The position numbers and the translations under genes are program-made. 64,000 nucleotides of DNA from Branchiostoma floridae (Eukaryota; Chordata; Leptocardii; Amphioxiformes; Branchiostomatidae): contig NC_049987.1 in assembly GCF_000003815.2 (NCBI RefSeq), positions 21,999,218 through 22,063,217 on the forward strand, in the 5' to 3' direction. Shown here piece by piece: positions 13,601-24,189 of this stretch (positions within the stretch are counted from its first letter, which is position 1; every line of letters starts with the position of its first letter). Below the pieces are notes generated by a model. That model had not been told where the DNA came from. It did not search any database and saw nothing but the letters and a program-made list of their open reading frames with translations.

Positions 13601-16600
13601 ATTAGCCTAGAATAAACATTTCAACACTTACAGCTTGGCTAGTAAAGTAAAATTACCTGAGTTTGTCAAATAATCCGTATGTACTTTTCCGATGTCTATT
13701 GCATTGACTCTATACTTTACGTTGAAAAGTTACGCATTCCTTTTCGTGAACTGCGTGAGTTTGTTGGTATAATAATATAAGATTTTCACACATCCAACGC
13801 AACACAATATCTACCCATCTTAGCGCGAAAATCACAAGTTTTCAGAGTTTTACTTACGTATCCTTGTATGTCGCACTCGTGAATTTGTTCCTATAATATT
13901 TGAAGATCTTCACACATACAATACAATATGTACTTTAATATCTAACTAAGCGCAGGAGGAATATCACAATAGAGTTACTCACGTATCCCTGTTCGTCGTT
14001 CTCGTTGTTGGTGAGCTTGAGTTTGTCGAACGAGACAGTCTGGCGCATCCAGGCCTCTCCGGAGGCCGGCGAATCGGGGTGCACGTACACCCTGGGCGGG
14101 GGAGGGGCGTCCGCGGAGCCGGCACACATCCACTTGGAGCTGTGGTAGACGTAGCGGTACCGCTTGTTGTCCACGGGCACGATATCCATGATGACGATGT
14201 ACTGAGCTTTGGGGTCCAGCCCGGTCACTTTGGTACGGATGGCAGGGAACATGCGTCTGGGGGAAAAGTACAAACAACGTATGGTCAGACAATATGTTTG
14301 GATTATGCTTCCCATACATGACTCAAACTTTCCTTCAGATGTGTTATAATAATAGAGGGCGAAACGTAAAGTCGTCACTTTGGTACGGATGGCAGGGAAC
14401 GTGCGTCTAGGAGAAAGATTACAAACAACGTACGGTCAGATAAATTTGACATTGCGCGATTTCCCTACATTAAAGGTGTTCTACAATGTAGATGGCGGAA
14501 AGCGACGTAAAATCGTCATTTTGGTACGGATATACGTCTGGGAAAGACACAGGGCATGGACTTGAAGAGCGGCCCTAACTTGAAGTCAGACTTTCAACCT
14601 TGATCGAGGAACTCTACTCTACAAACTACAGACTACAGTAGCATAGGCTAAGAATTTTGGTAACGTTATGCAATCCCTACATGGCTGAATTGAAGTTTCA
14701 ATGGTGGTGAACGACATATTTCGATTGCATTCGAAGTTTGTTTTGTGGGGCTTTTGTGGCCTTTTCCTGTGTTTCTACCCTCTGGACTGATGCATTTCCT
14801 TTTTTTCTGTTCCTACATCCTCTGACGTGCGTAGATTTCAGGTTTGAAAATCATAAAGACAAGGAAGCATACTTTTCAGCCGTAACGGTAAGTGTATTCA
14901 GGAACGTCTATCAAAAGTTCCTGCTTGAGAGTAAAACATCGACTTTGTAACGAAAATGTTTGGATAACCACAAAAAAAGCGGACGAAACAAATTTTCTGG
15001 ATCACACGCAGTAGCTAATAAAAAGGAGAAAGTTATATATACGGTGACTTTATTTATCTGTTGAAGTGTGCGAAATTAGATGACCGAGAATTATGTGACG
15101 ACGTGCAAGTACGGCCATCCGACATCCGATACTGTCAACAAGTGCGGCGTTGAATATCAGAAATATGACGAGACAAATTCAACAGCGAGTTTGGGCAACA
15201 TTTTCCGTCCTACCGTTTGCTAATATCGCCTTCAACGTTGTCAAAGTTTTGCTTGAAATGTTCTCCAAGAAATAGGGAATTATGGCAAAGATTTTTACAC
15301 AAATGTGAAGACAATGAATGCGCGAGGAATGTAGCGCTGAAACCTATCCTGTCTCATTCTCAATGTCAAATTTTACTGCGGGTCAAATCCATGCGACAAC
15401 GCCGCAGTCAGCTCGGCTTGGGTCAGCCGGCGGCATAGTTGGAACTAGATACGGCCGTCTGAGAGCTATATTTTATCATATCCGTGCGGAAAGGCGCGGA
15501 AAAAATCACACGAAACCTTGACATTGAAACGGAGACAATGGTGCCGATAATTTGTTCGTAAACTTGTAGACAAACAGAAGGGTTCCAGCGCACAAGTTGC
15601 ACTTTGCAGCACTTTGCAAAAACCCTCGTTTGACACTTTATAACGGTTAAAATGTACAAGCTGACTTTTTATGAGTAGTTTTTGAGCTTGTTTGGAGAAT
15701 ATCATTTTGTGGGCCTGAAATAACGCTGTAATAGATATTTAGTACGGTATAAAATGCAGGAACATCGTCAAACTCAAAGCAAGGCGGGGGCATAATATTT
15801 CCAGTCTCCTAACAACTGGCTGGGAGCAGAGGAAATACTAGGAGTTAGTGAGAAGAGGTTGTTAGAAAAGGCAGTGAGTCTTCTAAAACTTCTTCAAGGT
15901 ATCCTCAAACATTCTAAGACGTTTTGAGCTTTCTTACCTGCCAGCCTTGGTGATGATCATCTCAGTGCCGATGTCGTGAAACCGCGACCACAAGTCCTTC
16001 CCTTGCAGTTCCACACGCACCTGGTCCGGCCCGTCCGGCTGGGGCAGCGGGTAGGCCAGCCGGCTCTGCAGGGCCTGGATCGAGCCCAGCGCCGAGGAGC
16101 TCTGCTCGGGTGCACGGTCCTCCTGTCTACCGTCTGCGGGCGGCGAAAAGCCATGTTGGTCAACGAATTATGTTGTGTACATGAAACCACAAATCCAGGC
16201 AAACAAAACCAAATGAGGCAAAACTAGTTTTACGAAATTATGGAATGAAATGAAATATATATATCGACCCAGATATCTGACAGAAAAAATACTACTGGGC
16301 TAGTTGTCACGGTAGAGACACACGACATGTCAAGTTAGTATATACACGTACCCCTTCTCTTTTCAAGTACACATTATGAAAATGATAGTAGACAATGGCT
16401 GTATCTCAAAGTTTTGGAACATACTCTTGCGATCGTTGAACATGCAAAAAATAAACGAAATCGTTCAACAAATGATTATAACGGAAGATTATAGACCATA
16501 CTGGAACGGAGACGACTAAAGAAGAATCTTGTAGTATTATAAATATTTGCCAAGAAGAGTCAGTGAAGTAGAAAATTGCTTACCGGATGTGCTGAAGTTT

Positions 16601-16752
16601 TCCAGCACGGTGTCCTCCGAGGCATCCTCCCGGGAGCTGTGGAACTGTGCCGTCCGCTGTTTCTTCACTCGGGGCCCGAGCAACGCCTCGACAGAAAAGG
16701 CGTGAGCTCTCGAGCTCAGCGTAACGGGAGCGCTTTTCCTCTTCTCCGCCAT
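3954..16752 (-). CDS. Tbx15/18/22: T-box transcription factor, Tbx15/18/22 subfamily (7 exons)
   Basis: Coding exons in transcription order: 16752-16584, 16133-15938, 14256-13983, 9232-9065, 8577-8513, 5522-5425 and 4681-3954. They join in phase to 565 codons plus stop, a normal length for Tbx15/18. The start is the ATG at 16752 (context GGCATGG) because MAEKR matches the vertebrate Tbx18 N terminus; an upstream in-frame GTG is ignored. Residues about 16-26 ([11 protein letters not shown]) form the eh1-like motif that in Tbx15 and Tbx18 recruits Groucho co-repressors. A basic KKQR follows, a possible nuclear signal. The T-box spans about residues 97-293: [62 protein letters not shown] and [14 protein letters not shown]. 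In vertebrates the subfamily represses transcription in paraxial and limb mesoderm. Exon 3 is flanked by tandem acceptor copies (see findings). Confidence 0.95.
4034..4108 (-). repeat. In-frame 15-bp coding tandem repeat (five LPTSA units)
   Basis: Five near-identical 15-bp units (plus-strand core GGTCGGSAGGGCAGA). The unit length is a multiple of three, so copy-number change keeps the Tbx frame. Confidence 0.85.
5425..5522 (-). CDS. Tbx15/18/22: Tbx15/18/22 exon 6
   Basis: Residues 292-323. It carries the post-T-box block [12 protein letters not shown], which resembles the GLEALVESYAFW stretch of vertebrate Tbx15/18. The donor is G|GTACGT. Confidence 0.85.
5523..8512 (-). other. Tbx intron 5, no gene
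   Basis: About 3 kb. It holds a short palindrome with arms AGGAGGTTATA and TATAACCTCCT at about 6584-6605, a 20-bp direct duplication at about 6790-6829, and AAGAGCGGCCCAAACTGGA at about 6070, which recurs in intron 6 (about 5198) and, diverged, in intron 2 (about 14565). No other feature seen. Confidence 0.6.
8513..8577 (-). CDS. Tbx15/18/22: Tbx15/18/22 exon 5 (end of T-box)
   Basis: Residues 270-291, [20 protein letters not shown]. The acceptor is CTCCAG; the donor AG|GTGAGA splits an arginine codon. Confidence 0.93.
9065..9232 (-). CDS. Tbx15/18/22: Tbx15/18/22 exon 4
   Basis: Residues 214-269, [16 protein letters not shown] through [11 protein letters not shown], a signature T-box stretch. 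Exactly 56 codons, phase 0 at both ends. Confidence 0.93.
9312..9380. repeat. 34-bp tandem duplication in Tbx intron 3
   Basis: Two adjacent copies of a unit beginning TTTCACAATTTGTGAAGTTG. Each unit contains the small palindrome CACAATTTGTG. Confidence 0.75.
10310..10625. promoter_or_regulatory. GC-rich island in Tbx intron 3, candidate enhancer
   Basis: About 300 bp of markedly GC-richer DNA inside an AT-rich intron, without exon signals that fit the gene. It contains CCTAATGACG, the nuclear-receptor half site TGACCT and the octamer-like TTGCATATTA. Regulatory function is inference from base composition and motif content only. Confidence 0.3.
12189..12444. mobile_element. Left arm of a long inverted-repeat element
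   Basis: About 255 bp that match 13218-13474 in inverted orientation. The outer end is CTATTCGTCAAACTTCATCTG, shown here as 12189-12209. The pair encloses the assembly gap and forms a foldback-like element of about 1.29 kb as assembled. No transposase is visible inside. Confidence 0.75.
12963..13062. other. Assembly gap (100 N)
   Basis: Exactly 100 N, the usual placeholder for a gap of unknown size. Open frames that run across it are meaningless. Confidence 0.99.
13218..13474. mobile_element. Right arm of the long inverted-repeat element
   Basis: Inverted partner of 12189-12444. A frame of about 50 hydrophobic residues (core [15 protein letters not shown]) is open in both arms, but nothing is recognised in it. 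Confidence 0.75.
13983..14256 (-). CDS. Tbx15/18/22: Tbx15/18/22 exon 3 (T-box core)
   Basis: Residues 122-213: [29 protein letters not shown], and the dimer/DNA-contact region up to NNENDEQGY. The acceptor is CCCCCAG at 14257-14263. Two degenerate copies of its 5' edge lie in intron 2. Confidence 0.92.
14257..14545 (-). repeat. Tandem copies of the Tbx exon 3 acceptor edge
   Basis: Upstream (in transcription) of the real exon 3 acceptor lie two degenerate copies of about 35 bp of exon 3 with its acceptor. Copy 1 acceptor: CTCCTAG, exon-like from 14406. Copy 2 acceptor: TTCCCAG, exon-like from 14537. The intronic sequence between copies is repeated too (ACAAACAACGTAYGGTCAGA), so the unit is about 150 bp. 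Confidence 0.85.
14546..15937 (-). other. Rest of Tbx intron 2, no gene
   Basis: No coding or RNA signals seen. A repeat fragment, AAGAGCGGCCCTAACTTGAA, lies at about 14564-14583. Confidence 0.5.
15938..16133 (-). CDS. Tbx15/18/22: Tbx15/18/22 exon 2
   Basis: Residues 57-122. A linker leads into the T-box start, [19 protein letters not shown]. The acceptor CCGCAG and donor AG|GTAAGA both keep phase; the arginine codon is split 2+1 with exon 3. Confidence 0.9.
16584..16752 (-). CDS. Tbx15/18/22: Tbx15/18/22 exon 1
   Basis: Codes residues 1-56 plus one base, with the eh1 repressor motif (FSVEALL) and a basic cluster. The donor is GTAAGC after TCCG. Confidence 0.9.
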
Positions 16753-16852
16753 GCCACACAACTTCACAAGTCTTGTCTGTAACGGGGAACGGTCTGGCTG
16801 AACAGATGTCACTGGTTTGTGGAGTAGACAGACCCGCTCTAAATCACGACAC

Positions 16853-16975
16853 GGGGCTGACTGACTGAGCAGCGCTGAAAACGCCTCTAAATAAAATAAT
16901 CTGAGGTGATTAGAATCCTGTCATACCGACTGTCAGCACGGTGCGCTCTCAGCCAATCAGAGCGGCGCAGCGGTA
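16853..16975 (-). promoter_or_regulatory. Candidate core promoter of the T-box gene
   Basis: On the minus strand an NF-Y type CCAAT box (CTGATTGGCTGAGA, inverse of AGCCAATCAG) lies at about 16952-16965. An AT-rich TATA-like TTATTTTATTT follows at about 16888-16900. A start near 16860 would give a 5' UTR of about 110 nt before the ATG at 16752. Position and motifs only. Confidence 0.4.
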
Positions 16976-17900
16976 AGTCGATACCGCCCCCCGCCCATCC
17001 ACCACGTGTGGCCTTGTGGGGAGGGGACTAATCTCGCTTTTCCAGGAATCCAAGCAGATGTTGTGGGAAAATATCGCATTTTTTTAGGCTGTTCTCTTGT
17101 CCTCTTTTATCTCTTGCAGACAAATCAACGGCGCTACTCTCCAAGCAGAGGTTGGATATCCAATATGATTTGCCCTGTTTTCTGTCGACATAGTGGAGTA
17201 CTGTCAAGGGCATAGCATCCAGAGCCAAGTTGGGCTAGAAACTGTCACGGCATCTGCCAAAATCTGCTTTAGAAACGCCAAGATCTCTCATTCTAACACC
17301 TGCTTGATTGACTACGATTCTAGGTTCAAGAATTTGTGACAAAGTCGCCGAAAATCAATCCACACTCGCCGCAATCGCAGAATCGACGGAAATTTGGCAG
17401 ACCACGACGCAAGATAGCAGCATTTTACTTTGGCGAAACACCGGAAATTTGACAAACAAATTTTCAGACTCAGAGTACAAGATATCACAGTGTACTGATA
17501 GAAACGAAACTATTGTGACATAGAATTTCAGCCACCCGTTCACCTTTTATAACGTAACTCTATTAGACATGACATTGTGTCATTGATGATTGAATGATTG
17601 AAAATCTAGTATAGGATATTCTCGTGTCCTTTAATCAAAGCGATGTCGACTGTTATACTGTCGTCAGTGTAAAGTGGGTCTTCATTGATATATGAGGTGC
17701 AGGGCTTTTGGCATGGAATTTAAAATACTAGTACGGACATTTTAAACCCCCAATGTCCTAATTTCCAGGCCGTCACGTAACCGACCATCTGACATGTCAA
17801 TTACGCTTTGACCAATGAGAACCGCGGACAGATATGTGATGAGAGGAGGGAGGGGGGCGTCAGTCCGGAGATGACAGACTCATCACTCAAAGCTCGTCAC
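16976..17900. other. Intergenic DNA upstream of Tbx
   Basis: No gene seen. A lone MITE end, ACTCTCCAAGCAGAGGTT, lies at about 17136-17153. The GC content falls away from the promoter. Confidence 0.5.
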
Positions 17901-18438
17901 TCAAACCTCACACTTCCGCCTTCCCGATAAATGCCGACAGACAGAAGGGAGTGAGTGACAAGGTGCTGATATTCGCGCTTTTTCACCCGGCAACGTGAAA
18001 ATCAGGAAGTGGACGACATTGGTGAAGATTATAGAAAGTTTGTTTGCAAATTCATGCCTGTAGGCAAATTGCAAGTACATGGTAGAAACAAGATAGAGAA
18101 TATGCATGTAACAATGAACTGTGATAAATATTCTTATATATATACACAGACAGAGATTACTCGAATACTATATCTATATAGGTTGGGTTTGACTTTTTTG
18201 GAAGCAGAGGAAGACAAAGAGTCCCACTTTTTCTACAGTTTGTGGGTTTTGTGATTTTCCGCCTTCCCGATAAATGCCGACAGACAGAAGGGAGTGAGTG
18301 ACAAGGTGCTGATGTTCGCGCTTTTTCACCCGGCAACGTGAAAATCAGGAAGTGGACGACATTGGCGGAGATTATAGCACGAGTATTCGAGTAGAATAAT
18401 GTTTGTCACTTGTATATCTCCCATATTTATTCCATTTA

Positions 18439-18600
18439 CGAGGGGCCCTAAAAAAGTTTATGCGACTTGTTTTATAACAGGGTCATTTTTTCATCGATTG
18501 AGTTGAAATTTGGCACAAAGGTACAAGAATATATCCTCTTGGGATTGAGATATCTCAATTCGTTATAAAACAAGTCGCATTACTTTTTGAAGGCCCCTCG
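18439..18600. mobile_element. Mariner/Tc1-type MITE
   Basis: 162 bp flanked by TA on both sides, with terminal inverted repeats of about 40 bp that start CGAGGGGCC and include ATGCGACTTGTTTTATAAC. TA target duplication plus this terminus is typical of Tc1/mariner-derived MITEs. There is no transposase. A diverged internal piece recurs at about 61935-62030. Confidence 0.8.
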
Positions 18601-18825
18601 TACTTGTAATAAGCCTTCGGGCATGGACTTGAAAATAAACTTCTATTGTAGATGCTCACAGCAAGGCGACTTTTGGTAGTATCATGTTTAGAACCTACGT
18701 CACTTTTCCAAACTGGGGCCCGGTCGGGCAGCTTTCGGGAACGAAAAGTATACTATAAAAGACACCGAGCTACACAAGACGTAAAAGAGAATAGTTGTAG
18801 GCAATATCTGTGTGTATATTTTTAC

Positions 18826-18875
18826 GTATACCAAGGAGGTTAAAGTCCTTTTTTAACCTCCTTGCGTATACAGTT
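18826..18875. repeat. Short palindrome of the CAAGGAGGTT family
   Basis: GTATACCAAGGAGGTTAAA and TTTAACCTCCTTGCGTATAC face each other around a loop of about 8 nt. Similar palindromes occur at about 6580, 22259 and 27570. Confidence 0.7.
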
Positions 18876-19032
18876 CTATTTTTCGTCGTTTCCGCAAACA
18901 GCCCATCCGGGCCCCGGTTTGGAAATGTGATTTTGCCTCAGTGTTCAACTTCAAGCAAAAGTCCGCCGCAGAGTCCGCCGTATGTCTACACTCCGACTAC
19001 AGACGACAACGTGCTGTAAAGTGCGAATGGTC

Positions 19033-19168
19033 TACTCTCCAAGCAGAGGTTGAGTCGCGTAGATATAGTACTAGTAGTCGTCGGAAAAATTACACTCAGT
19101 CGAGGAGCGCCGGCGTAATTTTTCCGACTGGTACTATATCTACGCGAACCAACCTCTGCTTGGAGAGT
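19033..19168. mobile_element. Palindromic MITE, CTCTCCAAGCAGAGGTT family (complete copy)
   Basis: 136 bp. The ends TACTCTCCAAGCAGAGGTT and AACCTCTGCTTGGAGAGT are inverse, and the inverted repeat extends almost through the element (GTAGATATAGTA and TACTATATCTAC). Flanked by a 10-bp direct repeat, GCGAATGGTC, at 19023-19032 and 19069+100 (19169-19178). Non-coding. Confidence 0.85.
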
Positions 19169-19649
19169 GCGAATGGTCACGATTTTTCACTCAACGCTGT
19201 TCGGAAGTGGACGACATCGGTGGAGATGATAGACGCTATCACAGACTGTTGATAACGACAAGAGAAATTTATTTTTAGATGTGTTCTTGCAGGGTTTCGT
19301 CAAGGAGGTTCTACCAGGGAGCTTTTCTCATCATAGCATCTACATACGGGAGTGACAAAGTGTCAATGTTTGCGGTTTTTCACTGAACAGTGCGAAAATA
19401 AGGAGGAGAACGACATTACAGTAGATTGTAGACGCTATCACAGCATGACCTTGTTGATAACAGCAAGAGAAATGTATTTTTAGTTGTATTCTAATGAAGT
19501 TCTCCCCCTTTGAGTACCGTATTGACAGACGGGAGTGACAAAAAGTCGATGTTCGCGCTTTTTCACTCAATGCCGCTAAAATAAGGAGGTGGATGACATT
19601 GCAGCAGATTATAGACTATATCACAGCATGGGGGGTTTAAATCTCATTG

Positions 19650-21360
19650 ATGGTAGCGACAGAAATGTACTTTTTGGTTGTACGGAAGCGGGAGTGACAA
19701 GTTGCGGATGTTCTTGCTTTTATTTGACAATACTCATTAATTTTGACAGTTATGAAAGTGAATATCTCTCCTTATAAAGAAAGTAAAAACGCCAATCTGA
19801 AGTTCAAAACTTTGAGTCAAAATTAGCCTGTTATCAAATAAAAATGCTTAAAAAATGTCAAGATCTCCCGTTCTATTAAACATCTATTTGATTACCTACT
19901 AGGTCCAAGAGTTTGACAGGTATGAAAATGAAAAAATCTTCTTATAAAAAGGGGGAAAACGCCAGTCTGGAGTTGACAAATTAAAGTTGAAATCAGATTG
20001 TTGTCAACTAAAAGTACTTGACAGGCGAGTGTAAGTTTAGTCAGGAAGCAATATGGTGTTACAACAGGAACAACAAGTCAACCCGCTGTGTTAGCTGACT
20101 AATCTGTAAACAAAACAACAAACAACAGAAACAACAACAACAGAAAGGAAGGCACCATCTTGCCATGTCTTTACAAGCCGGGTCATGATGGAAAGCCGCA
20201 GTGGCCGAAATTTTTAGTTAAAAAAAACACGGAGTGAACACACACACACATCCGCTTAGTGTACCAAGTGCTCACAACAGTGGATGACGTTCTTCTGTAT
20301 TATAAACTCTTTTTTTATCAGAAGCTACTACTACCGGAGCGTACTAAGCAGAATTAGTAGGCTCCGGCGCGTTTTGGACGTCTTTTTAGGCGTTATCATC
20401 AGACTGTTTTAGTTTTGTCAGGCTTTTTGTCAGTTTTGTCCGCCAACCCAAAATAAAAACTTGCATATTAGAAAGTCGGATAAACTTTACCTACTGAAAC
20501 ACGCGTGCGTCAGAACAACTTGGCCGGCGCGTAACACCTGCTTTAACATAAAGTAGTGCTGTACTAGTACTGCACTAGTCTCTACCAGCCTGACTACTCG
20601 GGCGATCACAGAGAGAACAAAAAATGCACAAGAGGGGGAATGACTCCCCTGGCCAATTTGCCGATTTTTGCCGAATTCTACGATTCCCGGACCTCCATAG
20701 GAAGGCCTGGTTGAGGCTACTAACAAGTACTAATGCCATGAATGTTCCATAGCTAACGTCCTTCCGTAACAGTGATAGCCCAGTCGGGGTGATGTTCTCT
20801 TTCCCGTAAAGTCCTGACAGCTGTATGTTCTCTGCTTCGCGGCATGTCAGACATTTCGTTAGAGCTATCTCTGAGCTCCGCGAATCGGGCATGGTTTATT
20901 GTTCATTTCTGTCCGCCCAAATCCACTTACAGTGGCAATGCACTCGTAAGCACAGCCAGAATGGTCTCATTCAGTTACAATAACAGTAAAGTAGCGACAC
21001 TTAGACCTGAAAATCCCTAAAAACCGTAGTAATACTCCTAAGCCCGTCGCTTATGAGGTAGAATTACGCTTTGCGTTATTGAAACTTTAAGGGCATGTTT
21101 TAGTGATTTTTCTCAGTAAAGTGCGGAAATCTTGCGGAAACTGAGTGGTCTTTTTCCAAATAGTCAACATATACTGGAAGTTCAAATTTCGCTTGTTTCG
21201 ATCTTTTCAATGGTCTATTATGTACTCTTAACATGATACCGTGTACTATACGCCAAACGGGTGGTAATGCTTTACATTACTAGTAAATACAATACTGTTT
21301 ACTATAGTAGTGATCAATTCTAGTTAATCTTCGTCATTTGTTATAGCACTACCATGACAT
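19650..21360. other. Intergenic, no gene recognised
   Basis: AT-rich, with a simple CAACAA-rich patch at about 20110-20150. The inverse short motifs CTACTACTACCGGAGCG and TAGTAGGCTCCGGCGCG lie near 20325-20372. Confidence 0.5.
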
Positions 21361-21537
21361 ATTTGTGTGTGTGCGTGTAACTGTGTTTGTGCTTATGTGT
21401 TTGTGCGCACGTGTGCTTAAACGTGTCTATAAAAGACGTGTGCGTGCGTATGCGTGTACATGCGTATATGTGCGTGCGCGCGTGAATGTGTGCGTGTGTG
21501 CGTGCGTGTGTCAGTGTGTGTGTGTCTGTGTGTGCAT
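21361..21537. repeat. GT/GC-rich microsatellite
   Basis: About 175 bp of imperfect (TG)n with CG interruptions. Frames on both strands are open only because the sequence is low in complexity. Confidence 0.9.
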
Positions 21538-21879
21538 GACACGAAATTGTAGCTTCCATGGCAGACTACGTGTCTTTTTTCGCCATTGCTAATCACTTTT
21601 CTGATTCTTTTTCTGACAACCGTTTGGAGTTTTCTACCGGGTGAATTCTGAGTGCGTATTTTCTAACCTCCTCTGTGTGAAGGGCACCTTTCAGTGAGTT
21701 TTAGTCGGCCGGAAATCTAACGAAGACCAGGTAGCGCTTTTCGACTTAGTGCGTGTGTCCCGCCAAATTGAAGTTTAAAAGTCGCTAAAGTGCGAATTTA
21801 CAAGGACCGCGACTCCAAGTCAAAACACGACTGAAAGACAAAGCGACTTTAAGAAATGTAAAGCGTGTTTTAAGGAAGT

Positions 21880-22100
21880 TAAATCACCGGGGCGGCTCAA
21901 CTTGGCCCCGAGCCACCAAGGGGAGGGATTTGGTGACAGGAGCGTCCAATTACGCCTCTTGCTAAAGCCCGGATAGTTAGCCGATGATAACCCGTCCTAA
22001 TTGAATAATAACCTGGAGAAATGCCGGATTAATTGACCCCTGCGCGGCGGGGAGTAAGCCGCCCGGCCCCGCGGGAGGGCGGGGGTTTGAGCGGTGGCTG
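21880..22100. promoter_or_regulatory. Candidate regulatory block with homeodomain-type sites
   Basis: GC-rich ends surround an AT core with TAATTGAATAATAACC and GGATTAATTGACCCC, closely spaced homeodomain-type sites. It looks unlike the surrounding repeats. Calling it an enhancer is inference. Confidence 0.25.
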
Positions 22101-22108
22101 TAGTCGCC

Positions 22109-22385
22109 TAGTCTCCACCAGACTCCGAGTCGCTGGAAAAATCGTAGGAATGGTACAAACAGAGGAGTATGCCGGCCAGAGGAATATAGCCGGCTAGGCA
22201 ACAGTAACGCGACCGAGGGATGTAAGAACAACAACGCGCCTATACAATATAATCTCCAACCAAGGAGGTTTATTTTAATCTCCTTGCTCCGACAAAAAAA
22301 GCGAGCTGTTCCCTGGCCGGTTATATTCCTCTCTATTTGTTCCATTTCTACGATTTTCCAGCGATCCGGAGTCTGGTAGAGACTA
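22109..22385. mobile_element. hAT-like MITE, TAGTCTCTACCAG family (copy 2)
   Basis: The ends are TAGTCTCCACCAGACTCC and its inverse GGAGTCTGGTAGAGACTA. It is flanked by GTAGTCGCC on both sides (22100-22108 and 22386-22394). The inside pair CTGGAAAAATCGTAGGAATG and CATTTCTACGATTTTCCAG is also inverted. A CAAGGAGGTT palindrome sits inside at about 22262-22288. Confidence 0.82.
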
Positions 22386-22394
22386 GTAGTCGCC

Positions 22395-22480
22395 AAGCAG
22401 ATGTGTCAGCTGGATGACAAAAGTGAAGGATTTGGCCAAATAGCGACAAATAAGTTGGTATGGGAGTCTGGGCGATACGC
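22395..22480. mobile_element. Fragment of the CAGCTGACATGTCTGCTTGG MITE family
   Basis: AAGCAGATGTGTCAGCTGGA followed by the family's GACAAATAAGTT motif. The neighbouring MITE inserted at its end and separated it from its terminus. Confidence 0.6.
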
Positions 22481-23230
22481 CACTGATCTCTGAGCAAATG
22501 TAGAAGAGTAGAAAGGCAATAAAACCGTTACGTTTCTCAATCTCCCGTTTCCCGAAGCACTGCCTTTCCTACGTAGATATACGAATGAGACCTTGATGTA
22601 TGCTTTTATTTTTCGTTCGTGCAAACAACCCGGCTGGAAAATTAGTAGAAATTTGCCAAAATTATAGTAGAAATTTGCCAAAAATTACAGTAGAAATTTG
22701 CCAAAATTATAGTAGAAATTTGCCAAAATGGGAAAAATTTGTTTATTAATCAGTGAATGTCCATGTGTCAGTTTTCTCCTCGATTTGACCAATTTCTGTT
22801 ATTTTCTCTTTCAAAATATCATACAACTGGTGGTATCCTTTTTTTAATTGGTAAATAATTAACTCGGAAGAGTTGGCCGGTTAGTAAATTAAAAGGTCCA
22901 TCTGGGTTTGACAACTTTGTGTTGTTTTTCCATCACTGTCATGTGGAGATACGCACGAGCCCGACAACGTTTCGCACATTCCTCCGAACCGCCCCCTGCC
23001 AACCCCCGTGCAGCCCCCCGTGCAGCCCCCTGCTGGTCTCTACCAGACTCCCGCCTGGCCTAATAGCAATAGGGGTACTTTGGCCAAGTTTGATAGGACT
23101 AAAATCCTAGTAGACCGTCGCAAACTGTACTCCTCGGCCATCTAACTCGTCTGGCGTGTTTTTGTCTCATTTGGCAATTTCTACTATTTTCCCAGCAACC
23201 TGTGGAGCCTGGTAGAGGCTACATCCTGCT

Positions 23231-23460
23231 AGTATCTACCAGACTCCCGCCTGGCCGAATAGTAACAGGGGACTTTGGCCAAGCTTAGTAGGAATAAAAG
23301 TCTAGTAAGTGTAGTAGTGAACTTCCCGGTCAACGGATAGCTGGATAGACTGCAAAAGAATGAACTAAATCCCATAGCAACTTATTTCTCCCTATTTGAT
23401 AGCCAAATTCTTCTCTTCTTCCATCCAGCTGACACGTCTGCTTGGCCAATTGGAGACTAG
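23231..23460. mobile_element. hAT-like MITE, CTACCAGACTCCCGCCTGGCC family (copy 1)
   Basis: It runs from TATCTACCAGACTCCCGCC to CTGACACGTCTGCTTGG and GGAGACTAG. It shares the terminus and internal motifs (TAGACTGCAAAAGA, AATCCCATAGCAACTTAT) with copies at 24688-24906 (inverted) and 51011-51213. Confidence 0.75.
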
Positions 23461-23769
23461 CCCCCTGCTAGCGGGCGGGGTGAATCGCCCCACGCTGCTC
23501 TTGAGCGAGCCCGACGCACCTTGCTCGAGCATTAATGCGTGGTGGGAACGGCGTTACCGACAAAGGGAACAAAATAAACTTTATGTATTTAGACAGAATG
23601 ACGCTGTATTACAAAACAGATGTGTGGTTAGGACTTGTTTTGTGAATCTTTTGCAACCCTTTTTAGTCTCTACCATAAAATCTATACGGGAGAATACATT
23701 GTGTGGCAGTTCTAAAGGGAAAACGTCCCTTCCCGTGGAATGGCTCTACTGGCTAATTCTACTGTCCAC

Positions 23770-23960
23770 TCGAGCTTCTACCAGGCTTCTAATGTCGCTG
23801 GAAAAATAGTAGAAATTGGCCAAATGGACAGCTAACATGCCAGAGAAGTTTATAGCACGAAAGTACAGTTGGTGACCGTGTATGCAATGTTATCTGTCTA
23901 TTTCGCTAGTTCTACTGTTTTTCCAGCGGCATGTGGAGCCTGGTAAAGGCTATATATCCG
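23770..23960. mobile_element. hAT-like MITE, TAGTCTCTACCAG family (copy 3, diverged)
   Basis: CTTCTACCAGGCTTC and the inverted GAGCCTGGTAAAGGCT form the ends. GCTGGAAAAATAGTAGAAATT has its inverse near the right end. No clear target duplication. Confidence 0.6.
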
Positions 23961-24189
23961 TTCCGTACCCCCACAGGAAGGCCTGGTGGAGGCAGTGTGG
24001 GAACGACTTTGCCGACAAAGGGGAACAAAATATACTTTATGCATACAAAATGGTGCTATAAACCGATGACCGTCTATAAACTGCTACTCGCTTTAGAAAA
24101 GGAAAACAAAACAAAACATGAATAACCTAAAACAATTTACCTGTGACTTGGCGAATTCACACGGGCCACTTTTGGGGCTAAATAAACAT

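Larger units (their letters stand above)
17912..19640. repeat. Dispersed-tandem repeat array (five related units)
   Basis: Units at 17915-18035 and 18259-18379 are almost identical (core CGATAAATGCCGACAGACAG, then AAATCAGGAAGTGGACGACA). Diverged relatives lie at about 19200-19236, 19344-19440 and 19529-19628. A mariner-type MITE and a palindromic MITE have inserted between units. Confidence 0.7.

Noticed and set aside
16753-16812. N-terminal extension of Tbx from an upstream GTG
   Set aside because: The ATG at 16752 has good context and MAEKR matches Tbx18; the extension has no similarity.
21341-21592. Frames in the TG-rich tract
   Set aside because: Low-complexity microsatellite translation only.
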